A stretch of 64,000 nucleotides of DNA, from NCBI GenBank assembly GCA_029204225.1, contig CM055108.1, positions 20,124,957 to 20,188,956 on the forward strand, read 5' to 3'. Below, piece after piece: positions 21,299 to 33,103 of the stretch. The position numbers were made by a program, and so were the translations under genes. The stretch is from Diphasiastrum complanatum (lineage: Eukaryota; Streptophyta; Lycopodiopsida; Lycopodiales; Lycopodiaceae). The notes beneath the pieces were generated by a model. The model ran no database searches. It was not told the DNA's origin and saw only the letters and a program-made list of their open reading frames with translations. How positions within the stretch are numbered: position 1 is the stretch's first letter; each line of letters begins with the position of its first letter.

Positions 21299-22678
21299 TT
21301 AATCCATGAACACTTCTTCTTCTAACTCACCATTTAGAAAAGCAGATTTCACATCCAGCTGATGCAAAGGCCAACCAAAATGTGAAGCTAAAGCAATAAG
21401 TAGACGTAGAGTATTACACTTACACACCGGCGCAAAGGTCTCCTCATAGTCAATGCCTTTATTTTGTGCGTACCCTTTGATTACCAATCTTGCTTTGTGC
21501 TTTGCTATTCCTCCATCTGCATGGTACTTAGTTCTGTATACCCGTTTGCAACCAATGGGTTTCTTGCCAACTGGTGGTTCTACTAAGTCCCATGTGCTAT
21601 GCTTAGCAATTGACTCCATCTCCTCTCCCATGGCCTTGATCCAAATATCATCATCCTTCGCTTCACTATAAGTCGAAGGTTCTTTGCTTTGAATAATGCT
21701 AGATAAGAGAGCATAATTTGCTTCATACCTTTTAGGTAGTATCTTCTCTCTTGTTGATCTTCGTAGCTCTCCTTGGTTAGATGATCCTGGAAAGTCATCT
21801 ATATCGCGGCTCTCCATCAATCTCTCAAACCACTTAGGGAGCTTTCTGTCAGGTGATCGGCTTCCTGGTGAAAATGTATCCCATGGTACATCCTTCTCCT
21901 TGCGTTTGTCACCTGCAATTTGAATCCTTCTTGCAACAAAAGGTTTGTCCCTACCTCTCCAACCTGTTTCTTGAGGTTGAGTAGTAGTATCTTGAGATGT
22001 ATCCTCATGTTCATCACTCGGAAGGTCAATGAATGGATCATCATCAGGTGGTATCCTCACTATACCATTTTTCCTACTGGATGTGTCTATCTTCTCAGCA
22101 TATTCATCTTCATACATCTTGGATTCATCAAAGATAACATCTCGACTTACATGGATTTTGTTTTCGACTAGATCAAAACATCTATAGCCCTTCACGCGAT
22201 CATCATATCCTAGGAATATGCACTTGATAGCTTTTACATCAAGTTTACGTCTCTCTTCCTTAGGAATATGTACAAAGGCCTTACATCCAAAGATTCGCAA
22301 GTGGTTCACCTTTGGCTTCTTCTTCGTGAATGCTTCCTCAGGTGTTATCTTTGGTATGGCAATAATAGGACTTCTATTTTGAAGATAGATTGCCATGCTA
22401 CATGCTTCTGACCAAAAATCTATTGGTAGTTTCATCTCAGCTAGCATAGATCTGGCACTTTCCATAATCATACGATTTTTGCGCTGAGCTACACCATTGA
22501 GAGCAGGAGTATGAGCTTGCGTAAATTGTCTTTTAATCCCACATTGATCACAAAGATCATTGAAGTCATTAGACTTATACTCACCTCCACTATCTGATCT
22601 TAGGACTTTGATCTTCTCACCTGTTTGATTTTCGACCAAGTTTTTGAAGTTCTCAAAAGCATCTGATTTCTTCTTCAA
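21299..22678 (-). pseudogene. integrase C-terminus, linker and RT N-terminus of element F
   Basis: An open frame of 459 codons. It starts KKKSDAFENFKNLVENQTG, then VLRSDSGGEYKS (second catalytic Asp), and NGVAQRKNRMIMESAR where the usual Glu of NGVAERKNR is Gln. It goes on through LRIFGCKAFVHIPKEERRK, GYDDRVKGYRCFD and an acidic linker with RRSTREK. RT begins at WIKAMGEEMESIAKHSTWDL and runs to SAFLNGELEEEVFMD. The Glu to Gln change would abolish strand transfer. Confidence 0.9.
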
Positions 22679-23470
22679 GAAGTAGATCTACGTCTTACGT
22701 GACATATCATCAATAAAGGTCATGAAATAGAAGGCTTTTCCTAAGGACATGGTCCTCATAGGCCCGCATAAATCTGTGTGGATTAAATCCAGGATGTTCT
22801 TTGCTCTTGCAACACCCCTTTTATTGAACTTCTCTCGATGCTGCTTCCCATATATACAAGATTCGCATATCGATTTCAAGTGATCTTCTATGGTAGGCAG
22901 TCTTGTTACCATCTCCAATTTTCTCATCAAGCTGAGGACTCCCAAGTTCAAGTGACCAAGCCTCTCGTGCCACAACTCAGTTTGCGAAGGAACGGATGAT
23001 ACAAGTCCATGTTGCCCCTTGATTGTAGCATTCAACCTATACAATTTTGTATTGGGCTCTCTTACTCCATTCGCAATAACTTTGAACTTTTGGTTCGCAT
23101 CCTTCACAAAGCAACGATCATGGGCGAATTCTACTTTCAACTTTTGATCAGTAATGACTCCAACAGAAAGTAGATTTTACTTCAAACTTGGTACGTAAAG
23201 TACCTCCCTCATCATCATGCTTTTGCCATCAGGCAGTTGGATTGAAACTGTGCCTATCCTCTTGATCATGCACACTTCACCATTTGCTTGTGAAATAGAT
23301 GTTCCATTATCCAACGCCTGCAAACTACTAAACTAGTTCTTGTTACCTGTCATGTGTCTTGTGGCTTCTGAATCAATATACCATGCTTGATCATCTTGAT
23401 TAGATGACAATGCAGATATGAAGATGCTAGAGTCTTCAATCTCACCCTCATTGACAAGGTTACCTGCTTG
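22679..23470 (-). pseudogene. protease, GAG-pre-integrase and integrase N-terminus of element F
   Basis: Frame 22688-23140 carries VEFAHDRCFVKD, ELWHERLGHLNLGVLSL, the zinc pair CESCIYGKQ, and LIHTDLCGPMRTMSLGK with the first catalytic Asp. Upstream (23340-23460) the protease reads AWYIDSEATRHMTGNK, DSGA having become DSEA. Stops lie at about 22685 and 23178. GAG-pre-integrase separates the particle protein from integrase in copia polyproteins. Confidence 0.85.
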
Positions 23471-23499
23471 TTTTGGTTTCCCCTTGCCTTGTTCCGCTA

Positions 23500-23815
23500 A
23501 GAATTTGCAACATTCTCTCTTCCAATGGCCCTTTTTACCACAATGGAAGCACTTGTCTTACTTCTTAGCATCACAAATGTGGGTAATGATGTGATCCTTC
23601 AGTGACAAGTTAATGAAGGTCAAAGCTTTCCTCATCTTTTTGTCGAACACTTTGATGTCTGCTTCATTTGGCGGCCTTCTCTCATCACCTGTGACGACTT
23701 CCCACACATCTTTCTCCATCAGTATGTTTTTCATTTTGAATTTCCACACTGCATAGTTGGAAATCCCGTCCAATTTGCTACTTTCACTCAAAATGGACTC
23801 TCCCAAGTTTGCCAT
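23500..23815 (-). pseudogene. internally deleted gag of element F
   Basis: Frame 23558-23815 is the gag N-terminus, MANLGESILSESSKLDGISN with YAVWKFKMKNILMEKDVWE. Eighty-five codons in, it meets a stop and passes directly to the knuckle CFHCGKKGHWKREC at about 23500-23550. A normal gag has about 120 more residues here, so the middle was deleted. The same kind of start-to-knuckle deletion occurs in element C. Confidence 0.8.
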
Positions 23816-25112
23816 CGCAAAACTGCTTGAAACTTCTGCCTTTGGCTAAGAACAGTATGTCGAGGCCAACAGTGATGTCAGAAGTTGAAAATAATAATCT
23901 GCACTTTTTTTCTTACCAGGCTACTCACCACTTTTCCACAATTTAAAAGCCAAATCGGCGTCGCCTTCCGAAATGCACTCAGTCGTCAACTCCCAACAAC
24001 GTGACTAGTGGAGTGGTGAAACTACTTTTGATGTACTCCGAACACTTTCTCCGCTGCAACCACTCTGTTTTGTTGTACCGTACTTGCAGGTACAGTCCGG
24101 GTGCCCTTCGTTTGGAGGCTATAGCCTTTCGTTTGGGTCAAAACGGGCAAAGGACCCAAAGATAGGGACTTTTCTAGCTTTTGAACTGTTTCTTCACTTT
24201 GAAGAAACTTCACTCTTCACTTGTGAAGGGACCCAACTCAACTTTCAGTTTGAAAATTAATGAAGTTGAAGGCCAGAATGCACTTCAATTCTTCAGGGCC
24301 CTGTTCAAAGCTCATCCAATGGCTAAACCAAATCTTGTGGCTCAAATTTCTCTCCCATCACAGATTCTGGACCATTGATTCATTTGACAACTCATCTAAA
24401 GGTTCAAATTACATCTCGGCATTGAACCAAACTCCTGCAGATGCTATGATCTTCAGTACACTGAGTTGTTCATCGCGTTGGACGCGCGAACAGCCCGCGA
24501 CTTCCCTGCCTGCGGCCGCGCCTCCCTTCTCTGAAAACTATTAGATCAAGCTCTCCTGTGGATCGTTTTGAGCACAATCTGAGGCCTGGAACAGGGTTGC
24601 CCTACTGAATCCATGACTGTGGAGTGTTCAGTCAGGAAATTCCGTGGAGAAACGGTAATTTTAGCTCAACTTGACAAAGTGGCTTTTTTCACCTTTTTAC
24701 CGCAAATCTGCTAGGTTAACTGTCTGGAGACAAATCTTTGACATAAACCTCAGAATCTCTCCATGGCTGATTGACAGTGTGATTAGCTTCCTTCCTGTCC
24801 TTACGACATCCAAAACGGTGCACCAACAGCGAAGAAATCACCAATTATGTATAAAAATCGTAACCCCAAGTCCGGTTTCAATTTTCAGCTGGCTTTGAAA
24901 TTGTCAATTTTTCACCAGATTTTTTCCTGTCTGATGCTATGCACAGGCTAATAATCCCTCTGCTGAGCTTAGCAAGCCTCTATAAACTAGAAACCGTGCA
25001 CCAGTGCTTCTCTTTCCGTCTTCAACCCGCCGTAAGACCCCAAACTCTCAGAAGACAGTTCTCTCGAAGCTCTCTTCAACGGCGACACTGTACTGTGTAC
25101 ACTCCCTGTACG
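23816..25112 (-). other. leader of element F
   Basis: About 1.3 kb between gag ATG and the primer-binding site. It is richer in G+C than its surroundings and has several short plus frames, none with recognisable content. Confidence 0.5.
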
Positions 25113-25487
25113 GCTCTGATACCAACTTAGAATTTGCTTTGCACACGAACACAGATCATGCTACACGGTAACACAGACAGAAAATCACTCTCCTCAGCAA
25201 GCTCACATAGCAATTGTATTTCTCAAAATGAAATTACACTGTACATATAGTTGTTCACTCAGGCAACCCATGCATGACCCAGGTTGCCATTGGTGGGACG
25301 CGTGTCCCGTCGACTTGCCTCGTGGCGAGGCCAACTGATCCTTATCCACTGATAGGACCCACAGTACGGTAACACAGTGATTCTAGCTTTAATTCTAACT
25401 AAAGGTGCACAATTACTCAGTTGAGAATAATTCCAGATGCACCTTTCCCTGATTCCATAACATGAGTGGGTAATTCAACAATTCAAC
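25113..25487 (-). repeat. primer-binding site and probable 5' LTR of element F
   Basis: GCTCTGATACCA at 25113-25124 (reverse complement of the iMet site), followed by about 360 bases whose outer end reads CAATTCAACA near 25475-25487, that is TGTTGAATTG as an LTR start. The terminus next to the primer site lacks the usual CA, and the 3' LTR does not match, so the LTR limits are tentative. Confidence 0.5.
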
Positions 25488-26226
25488 AAGACCTTAATTG
25501 AAAGGACGAACCGCAGCAAATCCCATATCTCTAGGAGACCAAGTCTTGCTATTCCAGGAGGCTATACACAAGAGATCACAACACAACTCAGATCAATCAA
25601 GGAAACATACAGAAGAGCTTTCAGGGATTAAAACTGCAGGGATTCAACTCCTAACAATGCTTTTTTTCAGCATCCAACACAGAACATTACAATTCCATTC
25701 AAGGTTCTCAATTCGTATGATTCCAAAGAGGATCATTTTTTAGGGAAAAACTACACCCCTCATCATGCAGTAATTACTCCACGGAACAACAACTCTAATA
25801 GTTAAATTCATTGGATGAATTGATCTTCATCAAGCAATCACTAAACCCAATTTAGGCATGCATGAAATAATCACCCGGAGAACACTACGGACCCTTGCAA
25901 CTATCAAAGCCATAGGATGTGATTCTAAGCAACAAGCTACATGATTCACCCATGAAAATCATTCCACATGAATTGGAAAACTTTTTCAAGAAACCAGAAA
26001 ATTAAGAATGAACTACAAGACTAATTCCATGCATCTTTGTCAAAATTATATGTGTAGAAGGGCACTCTACCACAAACTTTGAAAAGCTCCATGAATTAGC
26101 AAACCCAATTCCAAACTTCCCTCGAGTAAAGCACACTCCAAATCGGGACGCTAATCCAAGTGCCTTCACTTTTCAATCCGATGTAGAGCTTATCTCCCAT
26201 CCCATCCAAAATTGCATCTTAGCTGG
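25488..26226. other. no gene seen; probable leader of the next element
   Basis: AT-rich with one 81-codon plus frame of no recognisable content. Because the primer-binding site at 26227 faces left, this is likely to be the leader of a minus-strand element whose coding part is gone. Confidence 0.4.
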
Positions 26227-26655
26227 GCTCTGATACCAATGTAAAAACCACTAGGAAAAACCCTTAAGATGAGGATAGGAAAACACAATAAGAGAGACTA
26301 TGGAGCCAAACCGCCCAACCAAACCTAGATCAAAACTTAATCTAGTCCCCAAGCCATGCCATGTGAAAGCTAGAGGAGAAGAGAGAAAATGGTAACCTAA
26401 ACTCAATTGTCGACATGATAATCTCTACCTCAACATATAGAGAGTAGAGTCATGTGCAGGAACCCATGCAATCTCCATGTAGGTCAACTATAAATAGGTC
26501 ACCTCTCTTAATGCAGTCCTCCTGCCTATATTTGTCACACGTACATGCACTACTCCATATGTCTCAATTAGAGTGTTTGGGTCCTCTCAAGGTCATTAGT
26601 CACAAATGGGCCTCGACATGGAATTAGATCTCGACATGGCTAACAATCTCAAACA
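26227..26655 (-). repeat. primer-binding site and LTR, family G
   Basis: GCTCTGATACCA at 26227-26238, one base, then TGTAAAAACC. LTR-like text runs to CTCAAACA at 26655, giving about 416 bp. The outer limit rests only on a TG...CA fit and is uncertain. Sequence beyond is integrase in the opposite orientation. Confidence 0.5.
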
Positions 26656-26734
26656 CTGGAGGGTTGATCTACCATATTAGGACTATTCCATGTCCTTAGT
26701 TCAATATGGCAGGCTCGTAAGCTTCCTTTATCAA

Positions 26735-27060
26735 GATCCACCACAAGAGCAAACACTCCTCTTGAAGTCATACATTTGGATGTGCATAGCTTCTCACAAG
26801 CATCCAATGGAGGTGCAAAGTATTATTTATCATTTATAGATGATCATTTAAGATATGCTTTCATATATCTTTTGTCTTCAAAAAGTTTGATGTTTGATTC
26901 ATTTGTAAAACTCTAGTCAAAAATCAACTTGATACCAAGATTAAGGTATTGAGATGTGATCATGATAATGGAGGAGAGTATATCTCCAATAGAATGATAG
27001 AGTTTTGTCAGAGATAGTGGACAACCCCATGAGAGTACACATATTTGGATGAGAACAAAA
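26735..27060 (+). pseudogene. copia integrase core fragment
   Basis: The plus strand reads PLEVIHLDVHSFSQASNGGA, YYLSFIDDHLRYAFIYLL and, after a frameshift, VLRCDHDNGGEYISNRMIEF. These are the first and second catalytic Asp regions of copia integrase, closest by eye to the one at 60.0-60.25 kb. Stops and shifts break it in several places. No further domains follow after about 27060. Confidence 0.75.
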
Positions 27061-27867
27061 AAATGTGATAGTAGATGGTTATCTAAATCAATCAGAGAGA
27101 GCTCTATTACCACTAGCAACTGTTGGAGTTTAATCTTACTCCTACTCACCTAAATTCATCTTATGAGTACTCGTCTACAATGTAAATACACACTCTACAG
27201 TAGTCTACAGAATTGAACTGTTATTAAAAATAGTCTATAGATTTACATGTGTAATCGAATAGTCTACAGAAATACACAGAGATTCGAAGTAGAGCAACAA
27301 ATCGACTCTGACACTCTAGTTTGAAGCCAAGCTATCAAGTGAAACTATCGACATCGAATTGACACGATTCAATTGTGTGCATGATCGTCACTATCAACTA
27401 TCAACAATCATCATCTGTCTATTGTTGAGCTATTAACACTATCAAACTACCAAACTATCAAACTATCGACTATCAAATGATACCACACGAAAAGGAGCTC
27501 TTCCTCTACCAAATCTATTCCAAACTACTCACCGTTCAAACATGCATCTATCTACAATTTAAACAATTTAGGCTTAACTCTACATCGTGCCTAAAACAGT
27601 AGCTAGCCACGATCTTTATAAACTTGTATATATACAATAAAATAGAATAAGGCAATGATGCGTGATTTAGAGTCCAAAATGAGAACTCGATTGTATCAGA
27701 TTATTTGATTCCTCCAAATCGAAGATAGAGAGAGAGTGAGAGAAATCCAAAAAGTAGAGATATTGTTTCAATCTGTAACAAGCATTGTAGGATCACAACG
27801 CATAGCGCATAGTACTGTGAACCATTTTCGGACATAGTATTGTGAGCCATTCATCATCAGATCGTTT
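27061..27867. other. no gene seen
   Basis: AT-rich sequence with an ACTATCAA-rich stretch at 27320-27480 that is mildly repetitive. There is no coding or RNA signal. Confidence 0.4.
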
Positions 27868-27978
27868 GTTAGCCGATATTTCCGCACGGAAAATCGGACT
27901 AATATGGGGTTTTCTTTTGTCAAAACTATAAAAAACCGGCATGTAAACATCAGCATATAATTGCCTATGTAAAAGGGT
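27868..27978 (-). repeat. dispersed repeat, copy 2
   Basis: Inverted homologue of 15611-15740. On the plus strand it contains CCGATATTTCCGCACGGAAA and onwards, an imperfect palindrome that could form a hairpin. The flanks do not match those of copy 1, which limits the repeat to this block. Confidence 0.7.
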
Positions 27979-28629
27979 CTCAACTTACTCCTAAAGTGGC
28001 TAAACAAGTTATAGTAGTTTTGTGACGGTCTCAAGAATTGTAAAAAAATATTTGATATATGTAAAGTCGAGCGAAAAGTGCCAGTCCACTTAGAAGTGGG
28101 TCCCAACCCGCCCTTAATGAGGCTAGAGAAAAAGTTTGCGACCTTAGAAATGGCCTGTAAAAATGTTTTGCGGCCTTTTATCCAGTTGTAAAAATAGTCG
28201 GCATAGCCGTGCTAAAATTTCACCATGTACAAAGTTGTTTTGCTAATATATATTTACCTAGTGTATTTGCAAAAAAACTAGTTTGTCAAAAGAGCTCTAG
28301 TTGTGAATGTTGCGAAAGCCAATTTCAAAAAAAGAACTAGCAAAGAAAAATTACAATGAAAATTTTGTCACCTAAAATACTATAACAGGCTCAAAATACC
28401 ATGGAAATCCTAACAGCAAGGTCAAGATAATTTTGAGCACAGACAAACCAACGGGCCAAGCAGTACGAACGTATGGGAAAGCCATCAACAGAGGAAACCG
28501 ACAATCTAAAAAACCGAGCAAAGAAAAATGATGGGCTAGTTACACCCATAGGGGTTGGCTAGTAGCCACTAGGTTGGTTAATAAGGATAAGGCAAAAAGG
28601 TTCCTTGCCCTAAGCACATACTATTACAT
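27979..28629. other. no gene seen
   Basis: AT-rich with no reading frame of interest. The minus frame 27768-28106 overlaps the repeat and has no recognisable domain. Confidence 0.4.
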
Positions 28630-28721
28630 GTGAAAGGTTAGATCCAAAACTATGTACAAAAATTGCCAATTTAGGCCTCAAACTAGCTAGGAAATGTTGA
28701 CAATTTTCACACTCCCTCTTC
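28630..28721 (-). repeat. LTR end (family J) and polypurine tract
   Basis: 28630-28711 is the inverted counterpart of 17549-17640. It ends TTTTCACA at 28711 and is followed by CTCCCTCTTC, the complement of a polypurine tract. It is therefore the start of a 3' LTR of a minus-strand element, truncated after about 80 bases. Confidence 0.75.
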
Positions 28722-30200
28722 AACATTGGATGCTAGTTTTAACATAGATCTTGGAACACATTCCAAGATTAGATCTATGCTTATAATATAGGTCCTTTCC
28801 CAATGGTTCAGTGAAGATATCAGCCACACACTCCAATGAAGAGACATGTTGAAGCTCCAACTCTTTGGCAATGACTTGATCCCTCACAAAGTGATGAGCA
28901 ATCTCAATGTGCTTGCTACTAGCATGGAAAATTGGATTGGTTGCCAAGCTTTGGGCTGAAAGGTTGTCACAATAGATGATTGGTCTCTTCTTAGAATCCA
29001 GAAAGTGAAGATCCAATAGCATCCTCTTTATTGAAGGCATCTCCTTGGTGCATGTTGTCAATGCCTTGTACTCGGCCGCGATGGAAGATAGAGAGATAGT
29101 AGGTTGCTTCTTTGAAAGCCATCAGATAGCTCCCTCTCCAAGATATATTGCAAAGGCACTTGTTGACTTCCTATCCATTTGATCACCTGCAAAATCTGAA
29201 TCTAAGAAACCACAAAGGTTTGGTGAAGATGCTTCATACAAAAGATGCCAAAATCTCTAGAACTTGAGAGGTTTCTTAGTACTCTCTTTCCTAGCTTCCA
29301 ATGAGCCTCACTGGGATCTTGCATGAATTGACTTAGTTTACCAACCACATAGCTTAGATGAGGTCTTGTGATGGTTAACCAAATAAGAGATCCTATGAGC
29401 TTTCTATAGAGAGTAATGTCCTTGAAAGATCTTTCATTACCTCTTACAGAATTTGATTCCATAGGAGTAGAAACTACTTTGCAATTTTCCATATGAAATC
29501 TTTTTAAAATAGAGTTAAAATACTTCTCTTGACAAATGAAAGTAAAATTAGAAGTCCTAACAATCTCTATTCCTAAGATATAGTGAAGCTTACCAAAATC
29601 TTGTATCTCAAAGTTACTTTTAAGTGCCATCTTGATGTCATCTATATCTTCATTGCTATCACCACTTAAGGTTATGTCATCAACATAGATCAAAAGCAAA
29701 GTGATGTCACCATTATTAGTCAATCTAAAGTAGAGAGAATGATCATACTCACTCATGATGAAGTTTTGAAAGAGTAAGAAGGAATTGAGCTTAGCATACC
29801 AACTTCTTGGTGCCTGCTTAAGCCCATACAAGCTCTTTTGTAGGAAACACACATGATTAGGCTCATCATGTGAAACATAGCCTCGGGTTGCTCCATGTAG
29901 ATTTCCTCTTCAAGATCACCATTCAAGAAAGCATTAGTAACATCCATTTGTCACATGTCCCAACCATAAATAGTTGCAAGAGAGATAAGGGTTCAAATTG
30001 TTACCATCTTTGCCATAGGTGCAAAGGTCTCATCATAGTCAATGCCATACTCTTGAGCAAACCATTTTGCCACCAATCTTGCCTTGTACCTTTTGATTGA
30101 TTCTTTTGTCTTGATCTTGAAGATCCACTTACACTTAATTGCCTTCTTGCCTTTTGGAAGTTCCACCAACCTCCAAGTGTAGGTCCTCTATGGTAGGAGG
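28722..30200 (-). pseudogene. copia RT-RNase H fragment (element K)
   Basis: The minus strand carries KWIFKIKTKES and DYDETFAPMAK (about 30050-30150), MDVTNAFLNGDLEEEIYMEQ (29753-29947) and LQKSLYGLKQAPRSWYAKL. It then has LLLIYVDDITLSGDSNED with the catalytic YVDD, GSLIWLTITRPHLSYVVGKL (29202-29852), and RNase H with YCDNLSAQSLATNPIFHASS and HIEIAHHFVRD (28720-29061). Frame shifts separate the pieces. Upstream at 30200-30260 copia homology ends and the sequence becomes a different transposon protein. Confidence 0.88.
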
Positions 30201-30267
30201 CTGAGTGTCAAGCATTGTAGGATCTTTGGTTGTACTTGTTTTGTCAACATCACTCTTGATGATAGAA

Positions 30268-30870
30268 CTAAAGAAGATCCTTCATAAAAAAAGGGTGTCT
30301 TTGTTGGCTATAGTCGGCGGTGGCCCTACGTTGTTGTTCATACTTTTGGGGATTGTTTTGCAACAATTCCCCTGTCACCTTCCTCCAATCCCTTTTGGAG
30401 CACCATCTAGGCTTCATGGGATTCTTGGGATTCCTCATGGCTGTTTTCATCAATTGCCTTTTGTTTCGAATCCAAAGACACATTGTATTCAAGGCCCAAG
30501 TCCTACTAAAAGCATTGGATTGAGGAAATTCAGAATATAAAGTCCCTATTATTTTATTTTTGTCTTCAAGCGATTGGGAGGACCAATCAATCATGTAATC
30601 TTTACCAAAATATAAAGCAACTAAATCATGCAAATGGGCATGAACTACATTGCCATGCGTATTTTTTATAACTCCACCATGTGGATTAAGATCATAATAC
30701 ACACTACATGATTCCTGGGAAGGGGCATCTTCGAAAGTTCTTCTCTCGGATGATTAACCCGAAGAAGATAACACAAGATTTTTTATTCTATCTCTTTGTT
30801 GAGGAGATAGATTCTCAAACCACTCTTCACATTCCACTTGACCTACCACTTGAAGACATTGTAGCAAAGA
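30268..30870 (-). pseudogene. possible CACTA-associated second protein (plant transposase-like)
   Basis: A 144-codon minus frame begins MYYDLNPHGGVIKNTHGNVV. Its frame continues upstream to about 30870 with one stop, including VECEEWFENLSPQQRDRIKN. Downstream it has NAFSRTWALNTMCLWIRNKR, WCSKRDWRKVTGELL and a Gln/Arg tail. The Trp-rich WxxF...DW layout resembles the plant transposase family PF03004 found next to TNP2 in En/Spm elements, but this is from memory and weak. It faces away from the SET/TNP2 gene, which starts 260 bases to its right. Confidence 0.4.
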
Positions 30871-31131
30871 AAAACTTTAGAAGTTAGAAAGTAGTGGAAA
30901 ATGGGATAGGTCTTCCAAGCTCTTCCAAGCTCTATAGATCTTGCTTGCTTGCTTTCTTCCTTGCTAGTGATCTTGCTATTGCTATTGCTTGCTCTAGTGA
31001 TCTTGTTTGTTCTTGCTTACTATTGATCTAGGGAAATTATCATATCTCCATGTGATTTAGAGAAAGAAAAAAGAATTGAGCTCTATCATAGAAAAAAGGA
31101 ACAAGCAAGACCAAAGTGCAATGAACAACTA

Positions 31132-31596
31132 TTGACTGGTTCATCTTCAAGCTCTTCCGTCAGTCGACATAGACCACCTATTGATCCATCACATGTATGT
31201 ATATTGATTTATGTCATGATTTTTTTATTTGTAATAGTGATGTACTCCGATTTGGTTGAGGATTGTGATACAGTATATTGCTCTTTGGAAAGCCAAGACA
31301 CCACTCCATCACAAATGAAGGTTGAAAATGCACTAAATGTACAAAGGCTATTTTGTCAATTTTTGTCACATGTTACAATTTGTCACATATTAGAATTTGT
31401 CAATTCTCACTTGAATGACACTGAAAGAATTTGTGCAATTTGCAATTGATTATTGGACCAGTTTCAACCAGAATATGATGAGAGGATACATGTACATGCA
31501 CACAAATACAAAGGCCTTAGGATTCGGACAAGGAGGATTGTCAACGATCATATTTGGGCAAATGGAGTGCACACAGAGAATCCAAGAGTACGAGAG
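31132..31596 (+). pseudogene. first exon(s) of the SET-domain gene
   Basis: A plus frame reads TGSSSSSSVSRHRPPIDPSH, then DCDTVYCSLESQDTTPSQMK. After one in-frame TGA (31447-31449) it reads QFQPEYDERIHVHAHKYKGL and NDHIWANGVHTENPRVRE, ending at a GTAAAA donor at 31597. Splicing to 32441 keeps the frame. I do not recognise a domain. It is attached to the SET gene on the basis of frame-preserving splice sites. The single stop makes it a probable pseudogene. Confidence 0.5.
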
Positions 31597-31918
31597 GTAA
31601 AATTCTTTAAAGTGTTTTTTGAAAATACTTTAATCTTTGACCCTTATGACACTTCAAGTATAGTTTGGCCAATAAATATTGAGCGATAAGATGAGTGCCA
31701 CGATACTTTGAAGTTAACCTCTCACTTGCTTCTAAAAGAAAAAATCCAAACAGAATAATTAGATGAAGCTCACTTGTTTCTAAAAGAAAAAATCAAAATA
31801 GAATGATTAAATGAAGTTAATCTCTCACTTGCTTCTAAAAGAAAAAATCCAAATAGAATGATTAGATGTAGTTAATCTTGATTTCCATATCCAATCACCC
31901 ATAATAGACTCATTCACG

Positions 31919-32019
<101 letters not shown>

Positions 32020-32318
32020 CAACACTCCCAATTCTAGGAAGGTGTGTAGCCCTTGTTTTCTTCCGTTGAAGGCATGGTTCAAATGTTTTTTGTTGGAAGA
32101 TGAGTTCCACAAAAAAGCCCAAACACCGTAGGGAGGGAGCATGTGGTGACATTATGGAGTAGGATATAATCGTGTGGTCGGAGTTTTGATTAGCACTCGA
32201 TAATGTTCTCTCTGTTTTTATCTTCATGTGTGTTTAGGGTGAGTGTGAGTGGGTGTGTGTGTGTGTGTTTTATGCTACTGGTCTACGGTTTGTATTATAT
32301 ATTAATTTATGTTTCATG

Positions 32319-32321
<3 letters not shown>

Positions 32322-32409
<88 letters not shown>
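32322..32409. repeat. (GA)44 microsatellite
   Basis: Perfect dinucleotide tract of 88 bases, 31 bases before the inferred 3' splice site at 32440. It is preceded at 32250-32270 by a short (GT)n run. Confidence 0.98.
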
Positions 32410-32412
<3 letters not shown>

Positions 32413-32440
32413 ATACATCTAACATTTGCAACTTTTGCAG

Positions 32441-33103
32441 AAGAAGGAACATAAGTTGGTTTCAAGGAAAAGGGTTGCAAGAGAGATTGAGAATATTATT
32501 GATAGGATAAATCACTTGAATATTGATTTTGGATCATCATTGGCCTTAGATGATGCTCTTGTTGATGATGACCCATTGCATGATATAATTAGTTCATCAA
32601 TGCCTTGTGATTCAATCCATGTCTCAAAATCTTTAGAACGTTCCCTACACCCAACCACACCTATCCTGGATGTTGCACATGAGTCCTCCACAATACTCCA
32701 TGTGGATTCCACAAACTTGACCACCCGTTTAAAAAAGAGAACACATTTTGGACGTATTATGACTAGTTTGAAAGATAATTGCAAATTACTACGCACTATT
32801 GATGTGTCAAAAGACTTTCTAAATTTTGTGTTAAACCTTCCTCTTCCACCTAGCTTGCAACCATTAGTAAAAACTTTCATTAGAAGTAGATATTCGTGTT
32901 GGCCACTCCAATCACAATTACCATTAAATGGAACACCATTTATGTATTGGGGTCGAATGTACATGATCATGCCTAGTGAACACTTTCCTGAGACTGGTTT
33001 GGGCCTTTTGGCATTGAGTAGTATTGAGGTCCCTCTAAATAGTGTTGTGACATTGATGCCATATGCAAGACCTCAATACAATTGGGGTGATTGACATGCT
33101 TTG
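32441..33103 (+). pseudogene. SET-domain gene, N-terminal part interrupted by an insertion
   Basis: The exon reads KKEHKLVSRKRVAREIENI, a linker, then GTPFMYWGRMYMIMPSEHF, PETGLGLLALSSIEVPLNSV and a run to YNWGD. The block from about residue 185 on is the start of a SET domain (lysine methyltransferase fold), with its GxGL motif. A TGA at 33092-33094 stands where Trp is likely. The reading continues beyond the retrotransposon at 39371, where the last 136 bases are repeated exactly and followed by the rest of the domain. The gene was split by the 33104-39370 insertion. Confidence 0.7.
32968..33103 (+). repeat. 136-bp direct duplication, left copy
   Basis: Identical by eye to 39371-39506, with the first base after the element end as its first base on the right-hand side. 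It flanks the whole 33104-39370 insertion and includes the in-frame TGA, so that stop predates the duplication. Confidence 0.95.

Larger units (their letters stand above)
20104..25487 (-). mobile_element. Ty1/copia element F, nearly complete pol
   Basis: From right to left: LTR-like stretch, iMet primer-binding site (25113-25124), 1.3-kb leader, internally deleted gag, protease, integrase, RT, RNase H, polypurine tract (20105-20112) and LTR terminus at 20104. The left LTR beyond 20104 does not resemble the right one, so at least one is truncated or replaced. Pol is readable with few interruptions, but gag deletion, a DSEA protease and an NGVAQRKNR integrase make it non-functional. Confidence 0.85.

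Noticed and set aside
32968-33103. The 136-bp repeat as the integrase target-site duplication of element C
   Set aside because: Copia integrases make 5-bp duplications, as seen for D and E in this window; 136 bp needs another mechanism.
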